Source: Stenotrophomonas sp. ASS1
Lineage (GTDB): Bacteria > Pseudomonadota > Gammaproteobacteria > Xanthomonadales > Xanthomonadaceae
Length of the DNA stretch: 64,000 nucleotides
NCBI RefSeq assembly: GCF_004346925.1
Contig: NZ_CP031167.1
Location: forward strand, 3,182,001-3,246,000
Direction: 5' to 3'
Below the pieces are notes generated by a model, which was given only the letters and a program-made list of their open reading frames with translations, was not told the origin of the DNA and searched no databases. Numbering within the stretch: position 1 is the stretch's first letter; each line of letters begins with the position of its first letter. Shown here piece by piece: positions 16,268-25,155 of the stretch. A program made the position numbers and the translations under genes.

Positions 16268-17602
16268 TCAGCCGCGTGGCGGTGTCGGGTCCGGATCGTC
16301 CACGCCCACGTTGCTGGACGGGTTGTCATACACCGCCTGGTCAAGCAGGCCGGTTTCCTTGGCCACGATCACCGGCACAAGCATCTGGCCCGTCACATTC
16401 GTCATCGTGCGCATCATGTCCAGGATGCGGTCAATGGCATACAGGTAGCCGATGGTCTCCAGCGGCAGGTTGGCTGCGCTCAGCACCACCGTAGCCATGA
16501 TCACAGCAGTACCCGGCACGCCGGCGGTACCGAAGCTGCCCAGCACCGAGGCAATCAGCACCACCACGTACTGCTCCGGGGTCAGCGGCACACCGCTGTA
16601 CTGCGCGATGAACACCGCGCACAGCGCCGGGTAGATCGCGCCGCAGCCATCCATCTTGATGCTGGCACCCAGCGGCACCGCGAACGAACCGTAGTCCTTG
16701 TTCACGCCCAGGTTGTGGGTGATCGAGCGCAGCGCCACCGGCATCGCTGCGAAGCTGGACGAACTGACGAAGGCGACCTGCATGCCCGGCGCCGCGCCAC
16801 GGAAGAACTTCAACGGGTTCAGGCCGTGCGCCAGCAGCAGTGCGCTGTAGACCACCACGATGTGCAGTGCGCAGGCCACGTACAGCGCCAGCACGAAGTG
16901 GCCCAGCGGCAGCAGCTTCTCGAAACCGTAGCTGCCGACCAGGCCGGCAATCAGGCCGAAGGTGCCGATCGGGGTGACTTCCAGCACGAAGCGGGTCACC
17001 TGGATCATGATGTCGCTCATCTGGCCGACCAGCTTGCGCGCCTCGGTCACCTTCTCGCCCAGCTTGACGATGGCAAAGCCCACCAGGCCAGCGAAGAAGA
17101 TAACTGGCAGGATCGAGCCGCGACCGGCAGCCAGCACGGTTTCACCGGCCGCATTGACCTTGGTGCCGATGCCGGACAGCGCGTAGAAGACATTGGCCGG
17201 CACCACGTCCAGCAGCACCTGCACCACGCTGGGCACTTCGCGCGGCACGTAGTTGCTGGCCATCGACAGCTGCAGGCCACCGGCGCCGGGCTGCAGCACG
17301 GTACCCACGCCCAGGCCGACGCACACCGCCAACGCGGCGGTGATCACGAACCACAGGAAGGTGCGGCCACTGAGCGCGGCGACCGACTTCTGGCCGTGCA
17401 GCGACGAGATTGCGTTGATGACCGCGAAGAACACCAGCGGCACGGCGATCATCTTGATCAGGGTGACGTACAGCTCGCCGAGCGGGCCGAACCACGTTTC
17501 CGCGGCCGGGCCGAGCGCCCAGCCGGCCAGCGCGCCGAGCACGAAGCCACCGACCACGCGCTGCCAGAATGGAATCCGCAGCCAGGCAGAGACCAGCTTC
17601 AT
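16268..17602 (-). CDS. Dicarboxylate/amino acid:cation symporter (DAACS family)
   Basis: A 444-residue inner-membrane secondary transporter of the GltP/DctA family. Landmarks are YVTLIKMIAVPLVFFAVINAI near the N-terminus, the re-entrant loop serine-rich motif FVSSSSFAAMP, PLGASIKMDGCGAIYP in the membrane helix that binds substrate and cation, and the second re-entrant loop GSFGTAGVPGTA. It imports C4-dicarboxylates or acidic/neutral amino acids with H+ or Na+; the exact substrate cannot be assigned. The C-terminal 40 residues are polar and cytoplasmic. Start ATG 17602 was preferred over an in-frame extension to 17647 because family members begin at this point. Confidence 0.9.
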   Translation of the reverse strand: MKLVSAWLRIPFWQRVVGGFVLGALAGWALGPAAETWFGPLGELYVTLIKMIAVPLVFFAVINAISSLHGQKSVAALSGRTFLWFVITAALAVCVGLGVGTVLQPGAGGLQLSMASNYVPREVPSVVQVLLDVVPANVFYALSGIGTKVNAAGETVLAAGRGSILPVIFFAGLVGFAIVKLGEKVTEARKLVGQMSDIMIQVTRFVLEVTPIGTFGLIAGLVGSYGFEKLLPLGHFVLALYVACALHIVVVYSALLLAHGLNPLKFFRGAAPGMQVAFVSSSSFAAMPVALRSITHNLGVNKDYGSFAVPLGASIKMDGCGAIYPALCAVFIAQYSGVPLTPEQYVVVLIASVLGSFGTAGVPGTAVIMATVVLSAANLPLETIGYLYAIDRILDMMRTMTNVTGQMLVPVIVAKETGLLDQAVYDNPSSNVGVDDPDPTPPRG

Positions 17603-17756
17603 AGGCAATCCAGAGGGGAAGGAAGGGATGCTGGCACGATAGCCCAAGGTGGCCCGCAGAACGACCGCCCGGCCGGCAAATCAGTGTGTCATCGGCGTGC
17701 CTTGCGAGGGCGGGCATAATGAACGTCCCGTTACAGTTTGTGAGATCCCAGCGTCC

Positions 17757-19463
17757 ATGCGCCGTTCCGTCTCCCTGTTGGCCGCCTGCGCCACCACCCT
17801 GCTGCTGGGCGCCTGCGCCAGCACCACCCCCGCGTCCGCCCCGGCCGGCCTGAAGGTCGCCGTCGACCCCGTTGCCCATCCGGCCGGCGAGACCCCGCAG
17901 TGGTGGTACCGCAGCGGCGCCGCCCAGGCCGCCGCCAACGGCGCGATGTCCGGCAAGGCCAAGAACGTCATCCTGTTCCTCGGCGACGGCATGAGCCTGA
18001 CCACGGTGGCCGCCTCGCGCATCTACGAAGGCCAGCAGAAGGGCGGCTCGGGTGAAGAGAACCTGCTGTCCTGGGAGCGCTTCCCGGCCACGGCCTTCAG
18101 CAAGACCTACAACACCGATTCGCAGACCCCGGATTCGGCCGGCACCATGACCGCCATCACCACCGGCGTGAAGACCCACATGGGCGCGATCGGCGTCAGC
18201 GCCGGCAGCCGCACCGACTGCGCCGACAGCCTGTCCAAGGGCCTGCTGACCTGGCTGCAGCTGGCCGACAGCGCCGGCCTGGCCACCGGTGTGGTGTCCA
18301 CCGCACGCCTGACCCATGCCACTCCGGCCGCCACCTACGCGCACTCGCCCGAGCGCAACTGGGAAAACGACACCGACCTGACCGAAGCCGCGAAGGCCGC
18401 CGGCTGCAAGGACATCGCCCAGCAGCTGTTGTCCACCTCGCGCTATGGCCGTGGCCCGCTGGTCGCCCTCGGCGGCGGTCGCGGTGAATTCACCACCGTG
18501 GAAGAACGCGATCCGGAATACGACGACAAGGTCGGCCAGCGCCTGGACGGCCGCAGCCTGGTGCAGGAATGGCAGCAGACGCATCCGCAGGGTGCCTACG
18601 TGTGGAACAGCAAGCAGCTGGCCGCCGCCGCGAATGCGCCGGCCATCCTCGGCCTGTTCGAGCCGGACCACATGCGCTACGAGTACGAGCGCCCGCAGGA
18701 TCCGGGCGGTGAGCCGAGCCTGGCCGAACTGACGGCGGCAGCCATCAAGAACCTGGCCAAGCACCAGGAAGGCTACGTGCTGATGATCGAAGGCGCGCGC
18801 ATCGACCACGCCAACCACAGCGGCAACGCCTACCGGGCGCTGACCGAGACCGTGGCCCTGTCCGACGCGGTGCGCGTGGCCAACGAACTGACGTCGGCCG
18901 ATGACACCCTGATCATTGTCACCGCCGACCACTCGCACACCCTGAACTTCGTCGGCTACCCGGCGCGCGGCAACCCGATCCTGGGCAAGGTGAAGGACAA
19001 GGGCGGCGAAGATGGCGCCGGCAAGCTCGACTACGCGTTGGACGGCACCGGCCAGCCGTACACCACCCTGAGCTACGCCAATGGCCCGGGCCATACCGGC
19101 AGCAGCAACCAGCAGCCGGCCGGTCCGAAGCGTTACCCGCACAACCCGAGCAGCTTCGAACCGGCCAACGGCCGCCCGAACCTGCGCGAGGTCGACACCG
19201 AGCATCCGGACTACATGCAGGAAGCACTGGTGCCGATGAAGTCCGAGTCGCACGGCGGCGAAGACGTCGGTATCTGGGCACGCGGCCCGGGCAGCAAGGC
19301 GATCCGCGGCACGCTGGAACAGAACGCGATCTACCACATGATCGTGCAGGCCACCCCGGCCCTGCGCGAGCGCCTGTGCCAGGCCGGCACCTGCGACGAC
19401 AAGGGCGTGCCGGTACAGCTGCCGGCGCCGACCGCATTCGAGCGCAAGGCCGAGGCCAAGTGA
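17757..19463 (+). CDS. Alkaline phosphatase, lipoprotein
   Basis: A 568-residue member of the alkaline phosphatase superfamily. The signal peptide ends in lipobox LGAC (Cys20). The metal ligand Asp77 is in LFLGDGMS, the nucleophile Ser127 in TPDSAGTMTA, later metal ligands lie in IEGARIDHANHSG, TADHSHT and ESHGGEDVGIWARGPG. It hydrolyses phosphate monoesters in the envelope. No Pho box was identified by eye upstream. The stop codon overlaps the GTG start of the following WG-repeat gene, so the two are translationally coupled. Confidence 0.93.
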   Translation: MRRSVSLLAACATTLLLGACASTTPASAPAGLKVAVDPVAHPAGETPQWWYRSGAAQAAANGAMSGKAKNVILFLGDGMSLTTVAASRIYEGQQKGGSGEENLLSWERFPATAFSKTYNTDSQTPDSAGTMTAITTGVKTHMGAIGVSAGSRTDCADSLSKGLLTWLQLADSAGLATGVVSTARLTHATPAATYAHSPERNWENDTDLTEAAKAAGCKDIAQQLLSTSRYGRGPLVALGGGRGEFTTVEERDPEYDDKVGQRLDGRSLVQEWQQTHPQGAYVWNSKQLAAAANAPAILGLFEPDHMRYEYERPQDPGGEPSLAELTAAAIKNLAKHQEGYVLMIEGARIDHANHSGNAYRALTETVALSDAVRVANELTSADDTLIIVTADHSHTLNFVGYPARGNPILGKVKDKGGEDGAGKLDYALDGTGQPYTTLSYANGPGHTGSSNQQPAGPKRYPHNPSSFEPANGRPNLREVDTEHPDYMQEALVPMKSESHGGEDVGIWARGPGSKAIRGTLEQNAIYHMIVQATPALRERLCQAGTCDDKGVPVQLPAPTAFERKAEAK

Positions 19464-20005
19464 TCGTGAGGCAGGCCCACCCTGCCCCTGCCAGCGGCCG
19501 CTTCGCGCGGTCGCTGGTCCTGCTTGGCGTGCTGGTCAGTGCCAATGCAGCGGCACAGGCACCGGCGTGCAAGCTGCTGACCGACGAACACGGGTTGTGG
19601 CCGCTGCCCAACTGCGAGGTGGTCGATCACCGGCCGAAGATCAGTGCCGACACGTTGAAGGACCTGAACTACGACGACCATGGCCTGGCCGTGGTGTACG
19701 CCGATCAGGGTTTCCACTACGTCAACCGCAAGGGCCGCAGCCTGCCGGTGCTGACCTGGGACAACGGCCCGGAAACGCCGCAGGAAGGCCTGCTGCGCGC
19801 CCGCGTAGGCAACCGCGTGGCCTACTTCGATCTGAAGTTCCGCCAGGTGGTGCCCGGCACGTTCGATTTCGGCTGGCCGTTCCAGGATGGCGTGGCCGAG
19901 GTCTGCAATGGTTGCCGTCGTGGTACGCCGGATGCGGATGGCCACACGCCGATGGAAGGCGGAGAGCGGTTCCGGATCGACCGTTCGGGCCGTCGGGTGA
20001 AGTAG
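19460..20005 (+). CDS. WG-repeat containing secreted protein
   Basis: A 181-residue protein starting at GTG 19460, which overlaps the phosphatase TGA by four bases (GTGA). A signal peptide ends near NAAAQA. The mature part contains WG-type beta-repeats: DDHGLAVVYADQGFHYVNRKGR, ARVGNRVAYFDLKFRQV and FDFGWPFQDGVAEVCNGCRRG, in which an aromatic-glycine pattern alternates with short strands. Two cysteine pairs (ACK/NCE and CNGC) may form disulphides. Function unknown; the coupling suggests it works with, or is produced in proportion to, the phosphatase. Confidence 0.8.
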   Translation: MIVRQAHPAPASGRFARSLVLLGVLVSANAAAQAPACKLLTDEHGLWPLPNCEVVDHRPKISADTLKDLNYDDHGLAVVYADQGFHYVNRKGRSLPVLTWDNGPETPQEGLLRARVGNRVAYFDLKFRQVVPGTFDFGWPFQDGVAEVCNGCRRGTPDADGHTPMEGGERFRIDRSGRRVK

Positions 20006-20084
20006 GGTTTTCGGCAGGGCTGCGCCCTGCACCTGCAGACGCAACGGCAACGGCCGAAGCAACAGCGTGCATTCCGTGGGATGG

Positions 20085-20184
20085 CGGGGCACTGTGGGTT
20101 TGCGGGGACGGCGCAAGTACGTCCATGTAGCCTTGATCGCCGCATCCATGCGGCTCACACCCCGCAAACCCACAGTGCCCCGCC
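20085..20184. repeat. Large perfect-arm palindrome, structured intergenic repeat, copy A
   Basis: Perfect 25-bp arms (20085-20109 and 20160-20184; core GGCACTGTGGGTTTGCGGGG) enclose 50 bases. On the minus strand the inside reads GTGAGCCGCATGG, a small hairpin, then GCTACATGG and ACTTGCG. The first part of a 711-base gap (20006-20716) between the WG-repeat gene and tilS, which holds this element, three REPs and a second, larger element of the same design but no supported gene. Confidence 0.8.
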
Positions 20185-20208
20185 TCTGACAGATCTCCGC
20201 GGCTGTTG

Positions 20209-20303
20209 GTAGGTGTCGACCTTGGTCGACACATCTGTCAGATATCGAATGAGTCATCCACGCATGGCGTGGATCTACTGTGTCGACCAAGGTCGACACC
20301 TAC
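20209..20303. repeat. Three SMAG REPs
   Basis: 20209-20232 (plus, GTAGGTGTCGACC), 20255-20278 (minus, stem ATCCACGC/GCGTGGAT) and 20280-20303 (minus, GTAGGTGTCGACC on that strand). The first REP is framed by 9-base inverted repeats, CTGACAGAT at 20186-20194 and ATCTGTCAG at 20233-20241. Confidence 0.88.
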
Positions 20304-20353
20304 CAAAGCGGTGCACGACGCCGTTCTGGCAGATCGCGGCATTCTGTCGAAGC

Positions 20354-20609
20354 CGGGGTGGGTCCGGTTGCGGGGGCGTGAGCCGCATGGGCCCGAGGCA
20401 TGCCTCGGGCGGGTTGGGCAGGACGCCCAACCCCGGTCTTGCCGTGTGCGCAGGACTGCGCACACGAGCAAGCGGCGACCGAGCTTACATGGGTGAGGGC
20501 GCTTTGCTTGCGAAGCACGGCTTCGCAAGCGCCCGAACGCACAGCCGCCAGCGGCTGGGCCGGGCCCCGGAGGGGGACTTGCAGCGCCCCCCGCAACCGG
20601 CCCCACCCC
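20354..20609. repeat. Structured intergenic repeat, copy B, with nested hairpins
   Basis: Arms 20354-20377 and 20585-20609 (core CCGGTTGCGGGGG) pair with one mismatch and one gap across about 207 bases. Inside are GTGAGCCGCATGG, a perfect 20-bp palindrome (20391-20410), a 9-bp hairpin (20411-20433), a 10-bp hairpin (20443-20466), then GCTTACATGG and a 10-bp hairpin CTTGCGAAGC/GCTTCGCAAG near 20507-20529. The 9-bp and 10-bp hairpins both have a GGAC loop. The GTGAGCCGCATGG and TACATGG motifs and their order match copy A read on its minus strand. It could be a structured RNA or a DNA cruciform. Confidence 0.7.
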
Positions 20610-20716
20610 GCCAACCCTCAGGAAACCCGCTTCTGCTGTTGCTTCGGCCGTTGCCGTTGCTTGCGCGTCTGCGGGTGCAGGGCGCAGCCCTGCCGACCAA
20701 CCCTATACTTGCCGCC

Positions 20717-22003
20717 GTGACTGAATTTCCTGCCCTCGTTCCGCTGGATGCGCCGCTGCTGGTGGGCTACAGCGGTGGTGTCGACTCCACCGTGCTGCTG
20801 CATTGGCTGTGGTGCTGCGCGCAAGCTTCCGGCACGGCGCTGCGTGCGGTGCACGTGCACCACGGGCTGCAGCCCGATGCAGATGACTGGGTGCTGCACT
20901 GCCAGCAGCAATGCGACGCCTGGGGCATCGAACTGGCCGTGCACCGCGTGCAGGTCGAGAACGGCACAGGCCTGGGCACCGAGGGTGCCGCGCGACTGGC
21001 ACGACGCGCCGCGTTCGCGGCCGAACTGCGCGACGGCGAAACCCTGGCGCTGGCACAGCACCAGGACGACCAGGCCGAGACCTTCCTGTTGCGCGCCCTG
21101 CGCGCTTCCGGCGTCGATGGCCTGGCGGCGATGTCCACGCACAGCCGCCTTGGCGAAAAGCCTCTATGGCGACCGCTGCTGGCGGTGCCACGCAGTGCAC
21201 TCCTCGACTACGCCCGCCAGCATGCACTGCACTGGATCGAAGACCCCAGCAACGCCGACGACCACGCCGATCGCAACTTCCTGCGCCTGCAGGTGCTGCC
21301 GCTGTTGCGCCAGCGCTGGCCGCATGCCGCTGCGGCGATGGCGGGCAGCGCAACGCACTGCGGGCAGACCCGCGAACTGCTTGACGAGGAAGACGCCGAG
21401 CTGATCGCACACCTGGAAGTCGCTCCACGCGTGCTGTCGCTGCAGCTGCTTCGCCAGGTCTCAACGGGCCGTGCCGCACGCGTGCTGCGTGCCTGGGTGG
21501 CCGGCCACGACGCGGCACCGCTGCCGGCCACCGTGCTGCAGCAGGCGCTGGACGAGCTGCTGCCGGCCGACAACGATCGCCAGGCGCGGGTGCGCTGGCA
21601 CGATCACGCGATCCAACAGTGGCGCGACCACGCCTACCTGCTGCCGGCCCGGCTGCCTGCGCTTCCCCTCGAGTGGCAGGCCGAATGGGATGGACGCGCA
21701 CCGCTGGCACTGCCCGATGGCGGACAGCTGCGCCTGCAGGGCACCCCGGCCTTCGATCGCCCCCTGCAGGTCCGTGCACGCGTGGGCGGTGAGCGCATTC
21801 TGCTGCCCGGTCGCCAGCATTCGCACGCGTTGAAGGACTGCCTGCAACGCGAACACCTCGCCCCCTGGCGACGCGCGCAGCTGCCGCTGATCTTTGATGG
21901 CCCGCAGTTGCTGGCCGCCGCCGACGTGGTCATCGCCGCACCGCTGCAGGCCTGGTTGCAGGCGCATGGCGCGCAGTTGCAGTGGCGCCCGGGCGGCTGG
22001 TGA
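20717..22003 (+). CDS. tilS: tRNA(Ile)-lysidine synthetase
   Basis: A 428-residue enzyme that converts C34 of tRNA-Ile(CAU) to lysidine, changing its codon from AUG to AUA. The N-terminal ATP-pyrophosphatase P-loop SGGVDS is at residues 19-24, followed by HVHHGLQPDADDW, LAQHQDDQAETFLLRALRASG and WRPLL, with IEDPSNAD and RNFLR, all TilS landmarks. A C-terminal TilS domain starts near residue 340 (ERILLPGRQHSHALKDCLQ). Start GTG 20717 gives the family N-terminus; the long in-frame extension upstream runs through repeat DNA and is not coding. Confidence 0.94.
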   Translation: MTEFPALVPLDAPLLVGYSGGVDSTVLLHWLWCCAQASGTALRAVHVHHGLQPDADDWVLHCQQQCDAWGIELAVHRVQVENGTGLGTEGAARLARRAAFAAELRDGETLALAQHQDDQAETFLLRALRASGVDGLAAMSTHSRLGEKPLWRPLLAVPRSALLDYARQHALHWIEDPSNADDHADRNFLRLQVLPLLRQRWPHAAAAMAGSATHCGQTRELLDEEDAELIAHLEVAPRVLSLQLLRQVSTGRAARVLRAWVAGHDAAPLPATVLQQALDELLPADNDRQARVRWHDHAIQQWRDHAYLLPARLPALPLEWQAEWDGRAPLALPDGGQLRLQGTPAFDRPLQVRARVGGERILLPGRQHSHALKDCLQREHLAPWRRAQLPLIFDGPQLLAAADVVIAAPLQAWLQAHGAQLQWRPGGW

Positions 22004-22039
22004 ATTGACCCCCGCGCGCGGCCCGTCCACACTTGCCGC

Positions 22040-22300
22040 ATGGCCAAGAAGTCCCCCGAAAACGCCTCCCCGGTCGCCCAGTTCGAGCAGTCGCTCGAAT
22101 CGCTGGAGCAGCTGGTGGAGCAGATGGAAACCGGCGAGCTGAGCCTGGAAGCTTCGCTCAGTGCTTACGAACGTGGCGTCGGTCTGTATCGCCAGTGCCA
22201 GCAGGCGCTGGAGCAGGCCGAGCTGCGCGTGCGCCTGCTCAGCGATCCGGCGCAGCCGGAAGCATCCGAGCCTTTCGATCCGCCCAGCTATGACGGCTGA
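22040..22300 (+). CDS. xseB: Exodeoxyribonuclease VII small subunit
   Basis: 86 residues with the XseB core [23 protein letters not shown], then [22 protein letters not shown], forming two helices. It joins XseA (not in this window) to degrade single-stranded DNA. Start ATG 22040. Its last 11 bases overlap the start of ispA, the usual xseB-ispA arrangement in gamma-proteobacteria. Confidence 0.95.
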   Translation: MAKKSPENASPVAQFEQSLESLEQLVEQMETGELSLEASLSAYERGVGLYRQCQQALEQAELRVRLLSDPAQPEASEPFDPPSYDG

Positions 22301-23168
22301 GGCCCTGTTCGCGCGCTGGCGCGACCGTATTGAAAGCCAGCTCGACGCCGCACTGCCCTCGCCTGCCGAGGCACCGCAGGGCCTGCACCAGGCCATGCGC
22401 TATTCGGTGCTGGGCGGTGGCAAACGCATGCGCCCGCTGCTGGTCTACGCCAGTGGCCACCTGTTCGGTGCGCAGCCGGAAAGCCTGGATGCGGCCGCCA
22501 TGTCCGTCGAACTCATCCACGCCTACTCGCTGGTGCATGACGACCTGCCGGCAATGGATGACGACGCGCTGCGTCGCGGCAAGCCGACCACCCACATCGC
22601 CTTCGACGAAGCCACCGCGATTCTGGCAGGCGACGCGCTGCAGACGCGTGCCTTCGGCCTGCTGGCCGATGCACCGCTGCCGGCCACGCTGCGCGTGGCC
22701 TGCCTGCAGACCCTGGCCCACGCGTCCGGCGCCGCTGGCATGTGCGGCGGCCAGGCGCTGGATATCGATGCCACCGGCCAGCAGCAGACGCTGGCGGCAT
22801 TGACCCGCATGCATGCCCTGAAGACCGGCGCGCTGATCCGTGCGGCGGTGCGCATGGGCGCGCTGTGCGGCCAGGCCCACGAACCGCAGCTGGCCCAGCT
22901 CGACAGCTTCGCCGATGCACTCGGCCTGGCGTTCCAGGTGCGTGACGACATCCTCGATGTCGAGGCCAGTTCCGAACAGCTGGGCAAGACTGCCGGCAAG
23001 GACCAGGCACAGGACAAGAGCACCTTCCCCGCCCTGCTTGGCATGGACGGGGCCAAGGCTCAGCTGCACGAACTGGCCGCACGCATGCAGTCGATCCTGG
23101 CCGGGTATGGCGAAGAGGCCGATGCGTTGCGCGCGCTGGCGACGCTGGCGGTCGAACGCGATCATTGA
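22290..23168 (+). CDS. ispA: (2E,6E)-farnesyl diphosphate synthase
   Basis: A 292-residue trans-prenyltransferase. Landmarks are [10 protein letters not shown] (43-51), the first aspartate-rich motif DDLPAMDD at 84-91, [10 protein letters not shown], the KTGALI motif and the second aspartate-rich motif in VRDDILDVE. The four-residue spacing of the first motif (DDx4D) fits bacterial type II FPP synthases. It condenses IPP with DMAPP and GPP to farnesyl diphosphate for quinones and undecaprenyl phosphate. Start ATG 22290 lies within the end of xseB. No dxs gene follows, unlike in E. coli. Confidence 0.94.
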   Translation: MTAEALFARWRDRIESQLDAALPSPAEAPQGLHQAMRYSVLGGGKRMRPLLVYASGHLFGAQPESLDAAAMSVELIHAYSLVHDDLPAMDDDALRRGKPTTHIAFDEATAILAGDALQTRAFGLLADAPLPATLRVACLQTLAHASGAAGMCGGQALDIDATGQQQTLAALTRMHALKTGALIRAAVRMGALCGQAHEPQLAQLDSFADALGLAFQVRDDILDVEASSEQLGKTAGKDQAQDKSTFPALLGMDGAKAQLHELAARMQSILAGYGEEADALRALATLAVERDH

Positions 23169-23214
23169 GTGCTGCGCGCTCGCCGGGTACCGCCCGTCAC
23201 TCTCCGCACATGAA

Positions 23215-23237
23215 AACGCCCGGCAATGCCGGGCGTT
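23215..23237. terminator. Bidirectional terminator between ispA and DUF4870 gene
   Basis: A stem of AACGCCCGGC/GCCGGGCGTT has A residues on the left and T residues on the right, so it can end both the plus-strand ispA transcript and the minus-strand DUF4870 transcript. Confidence 0.75.
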
Positions 23238-23260
23238 TCCAGTTCCGCATGTGGCCGATC

Positions 23261-23632
23261 TTACTTGACCAGGCGCAGCGCGAACGGGTAGCGGTAGGCT
23301 TCGCCGTTGTTCGCCTTGACCGCGGCGATGATGCAGAACACCAGGTTCAGGATGCCGACGATCGGGGCCAGGATGCCACCGATGATCACGATGGTCAGCA
23401 CGATGCAGATCAGCATCGCGATGGTGATGGTGATCTGGAAGTTCAGCGCTTCCTTGGCCTGGTCGGTCACGAAGGCCTTGCTGGCGTCATCCTTGTTGAT
23501 CAGCCAGATGATCAGCGGGCCGATGAACCAGGTGAAAATGCCCAGCAGGTGCGCAGCCAGCGCCATGGTGCGCTGGTCGGCCGGGGCCTCGGTGGTGGCC
23601 GGCGGCGGCGGGACGTTATCGAATTCGCTCAC
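23261..23632 (-). CDS. DUF4870 domain membrane protein
   Basis: A 123-residue membrane protein. After a proline-rich N-terminus it has about three hydrophobic segments, with HLLGIFTWFIGPLIIWLINKDD and DQAKEALNFQITITIAML, the typical DUF4870 core. Start GTG 23632 is chosen because AAAAGGAG lies 7 bases upstream; that ribosome site overlaps an in-frame ATG at 23650, which is therefore unlikely to be used. Function unknown. Confidence 0.88.
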   Translation of the reverse strand: MSEFDNVPPPPATTEAPADQRTMALAAHLLGIFTWFIGPLIIWLINKDDASKAFVTDQAKEALNFQITITIAMLICIVLTIVIIGGILAPIVGILNLVFCIIAAVKANNGEAYRYPFALRLVK

Positions 23633-23719
23633 GACAAAACTCCTTTTCATTGGGTGGTCTTGACCCACCAGCACCAAGCTGGTTGCGTCAGGCGGGCATA
23701 GCTTACGCCATCAATACCA

Positions 23720-25087
23720 TCAATCATTACCGGCGATGGTCATCCGCCCCAGCAGGATCGAACCGGTCCGGACGTGCGAGCGCGGGTCGACGTCGCTGCC
23801 GACCGCTTCGATGCTGCTGAACATCTCGCGCAGGTTGCCGGCGATGGTGACGCCATCCACCGGGTACTGGATCTCACCATTCTCGACGCGGAAGCCGCCG
23901 GCACCGCGCGAGTAGTCGCCGGTCACCCCGTTCACGCCCTGCCCCATCAGTTCGGTCACCAGCAGGCCATCGCCCATCTGCCGGGCGATGTCCTGCAGGG
24001 AACCCGCGTTGGCGGCCAGCTGCAGGTTGTGCACGCCACCGGCATTGGCGGTGGTCTGCAGGCCCAGCTTGCGTGCCGAGTAGCTGCCCAGCACATAGCG
24101 CTGCAGCACGCCGTCACGGACCAGGGCCGAAGCACGCGTGGCCACGCCGTCACCGTCGAAGGCGGCCGAGCGCAGGCCACGGCGCAGGTGGGGCAGTTCC
24201 TCGATCTGCATCCAGTCCGGGAACAGCTGCTGGCCAACGCTGTCCAGCAGGAAGCTGGCCTGGCGGTACAGCGCACCGCCGGACACCGCCGACAGCAGGT
24301 GGCCGACCAGGCTGCGCGCCACTTCCGGGGCGAACAGCACCGGCATGCTGCCGGTGGCCATCGAACGAGGCTGCAGGCGGGCGACGGTGCGCTCGGCAGC
24401 ACGACGACCGACCAGGCCCACGTCTTCCAGATCCTCGCGGGCCAGCGCGCTGGTGTACCAGCCATCGCGCTGCATGCCATCGCCCTGGCCGGCGATCAGC
24501 GCACAGCCCACCGAATGATGGGTGCCACGCTCACGGCCGAAAAAGCCATGCGAATTGGCGTACACCGACAGGCTCTGCATGCTCGAAACCGAGGCGCCGT
24601 CGGAATTACGGATCTGCGCATCGGCCTGACGGCCTGCGTTCTCGCAGGCCAGGGCTAGGTCCACCGCCTCGTCGGCCTGCAGCGCCCAGGGGTGCCAGGC
24701 ATCCAGATCCGGGAAATCGGTGGCCATCAGTGCGGCCTCGGCCAGGCCGGCAGCCGGGTCATCTTCGGTGTGCCGGGCGATTGCACAGGCCTGCTCGACC
24801 GTGGCGGCAAGGCTGGCCTCGTTCAGGTCGCCGGTGCTGGCGCTGCCCTTGCGTTGGCCGAAATAGACGGTGACGGCGATACCGCGGTCACGGGTGGACT
24901 GCACGGTCTCCACCTCGCCAAGGCGGACATTGACCTCAAGGCCACGATCCTCGCTGCAGCTGACCTCGGCCTGGCTGGCGCCCAGCGCACGGGCGCGGTC
25001 GAGCAGCTGCTGGGAGAGGTCGGCCAGCCGTTCCAGCCGGGCCAGGCTGTCGTCGCCGACAGCGACTTCAGGGGCGATCACGTTCAA
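23720..25087 (-). CDS. pmbA: TldD/PmbA family metalloprotease subunit PmbA
   Basis: A 455-residue PmbA (TldE) protein: the N-terminal domain has GLEVNVRLGEVETVQSTRDRG and later FDGDGVATRA and a C-terminal GVTGDYSRGAGGFRVENGEI and VTIAGNLREMF. It forms a heterodimer with TldD, which carries the zinc site; the pair degrades unfolded peptides and matures some modified peptides. tldD is in this window 2 kb away on the same strand, in a different operon. The start is TTG 25087, with AGGA about 10 bases before; GTG at 25081 is an alternative. Confidence 0.93.
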   Translation of the reverse strand: MNVIAPEVAVGDDSLARLERLADLSQQLLDRARALGASQAEVSCSEDRGLEVNVRLGEVETVQSTRDRGIAVTVYFGQRKGSASTGDLNEASLAATVEQACAIARHTEDDPAAGLAEAALMATDFPDLDAWHPWALQADEAVDLALACENAGRQADAQIRNSDGASVSSMQSLSVYANSHGFFGRERGTHHSVGCALIAGQGDGMQRDGWYTSALAREDLEDVGLVGRRAAERTVARLQPRSMATGSMPVLFAPEVARSLVGHLLSAVSGGALYRQASFLLDSVGQQLFPDWMQIEELPHLRRGLRSAAFDGDGVATRASALVRDGVLQRYVLGSYSARKLGLQTTANAGGVHNLQLAANAGSLQDIARQMGDGLLVTELMGQGVNGVTGDYSRGAGGFRVENGEIQYPVDGVTIAGNLREMFSSIEAVGSDVDPRSHVRTGSILLGRMTIAGND

Positions 25088-25155
25088 TGCTTTATCCTGT
25101 ACGGGTTGGGCCCGGCATCACGCCGGGCGACTTTTTTTGAGATCAGGTAGGAACG

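Noticed and set aside
20213-20716. In-frame N-terminal extension of tilS by 168 codons
   Set aside because: It runs through REPs and a structured repeat, and TilS family proteins begin at the GTG 20717 position.
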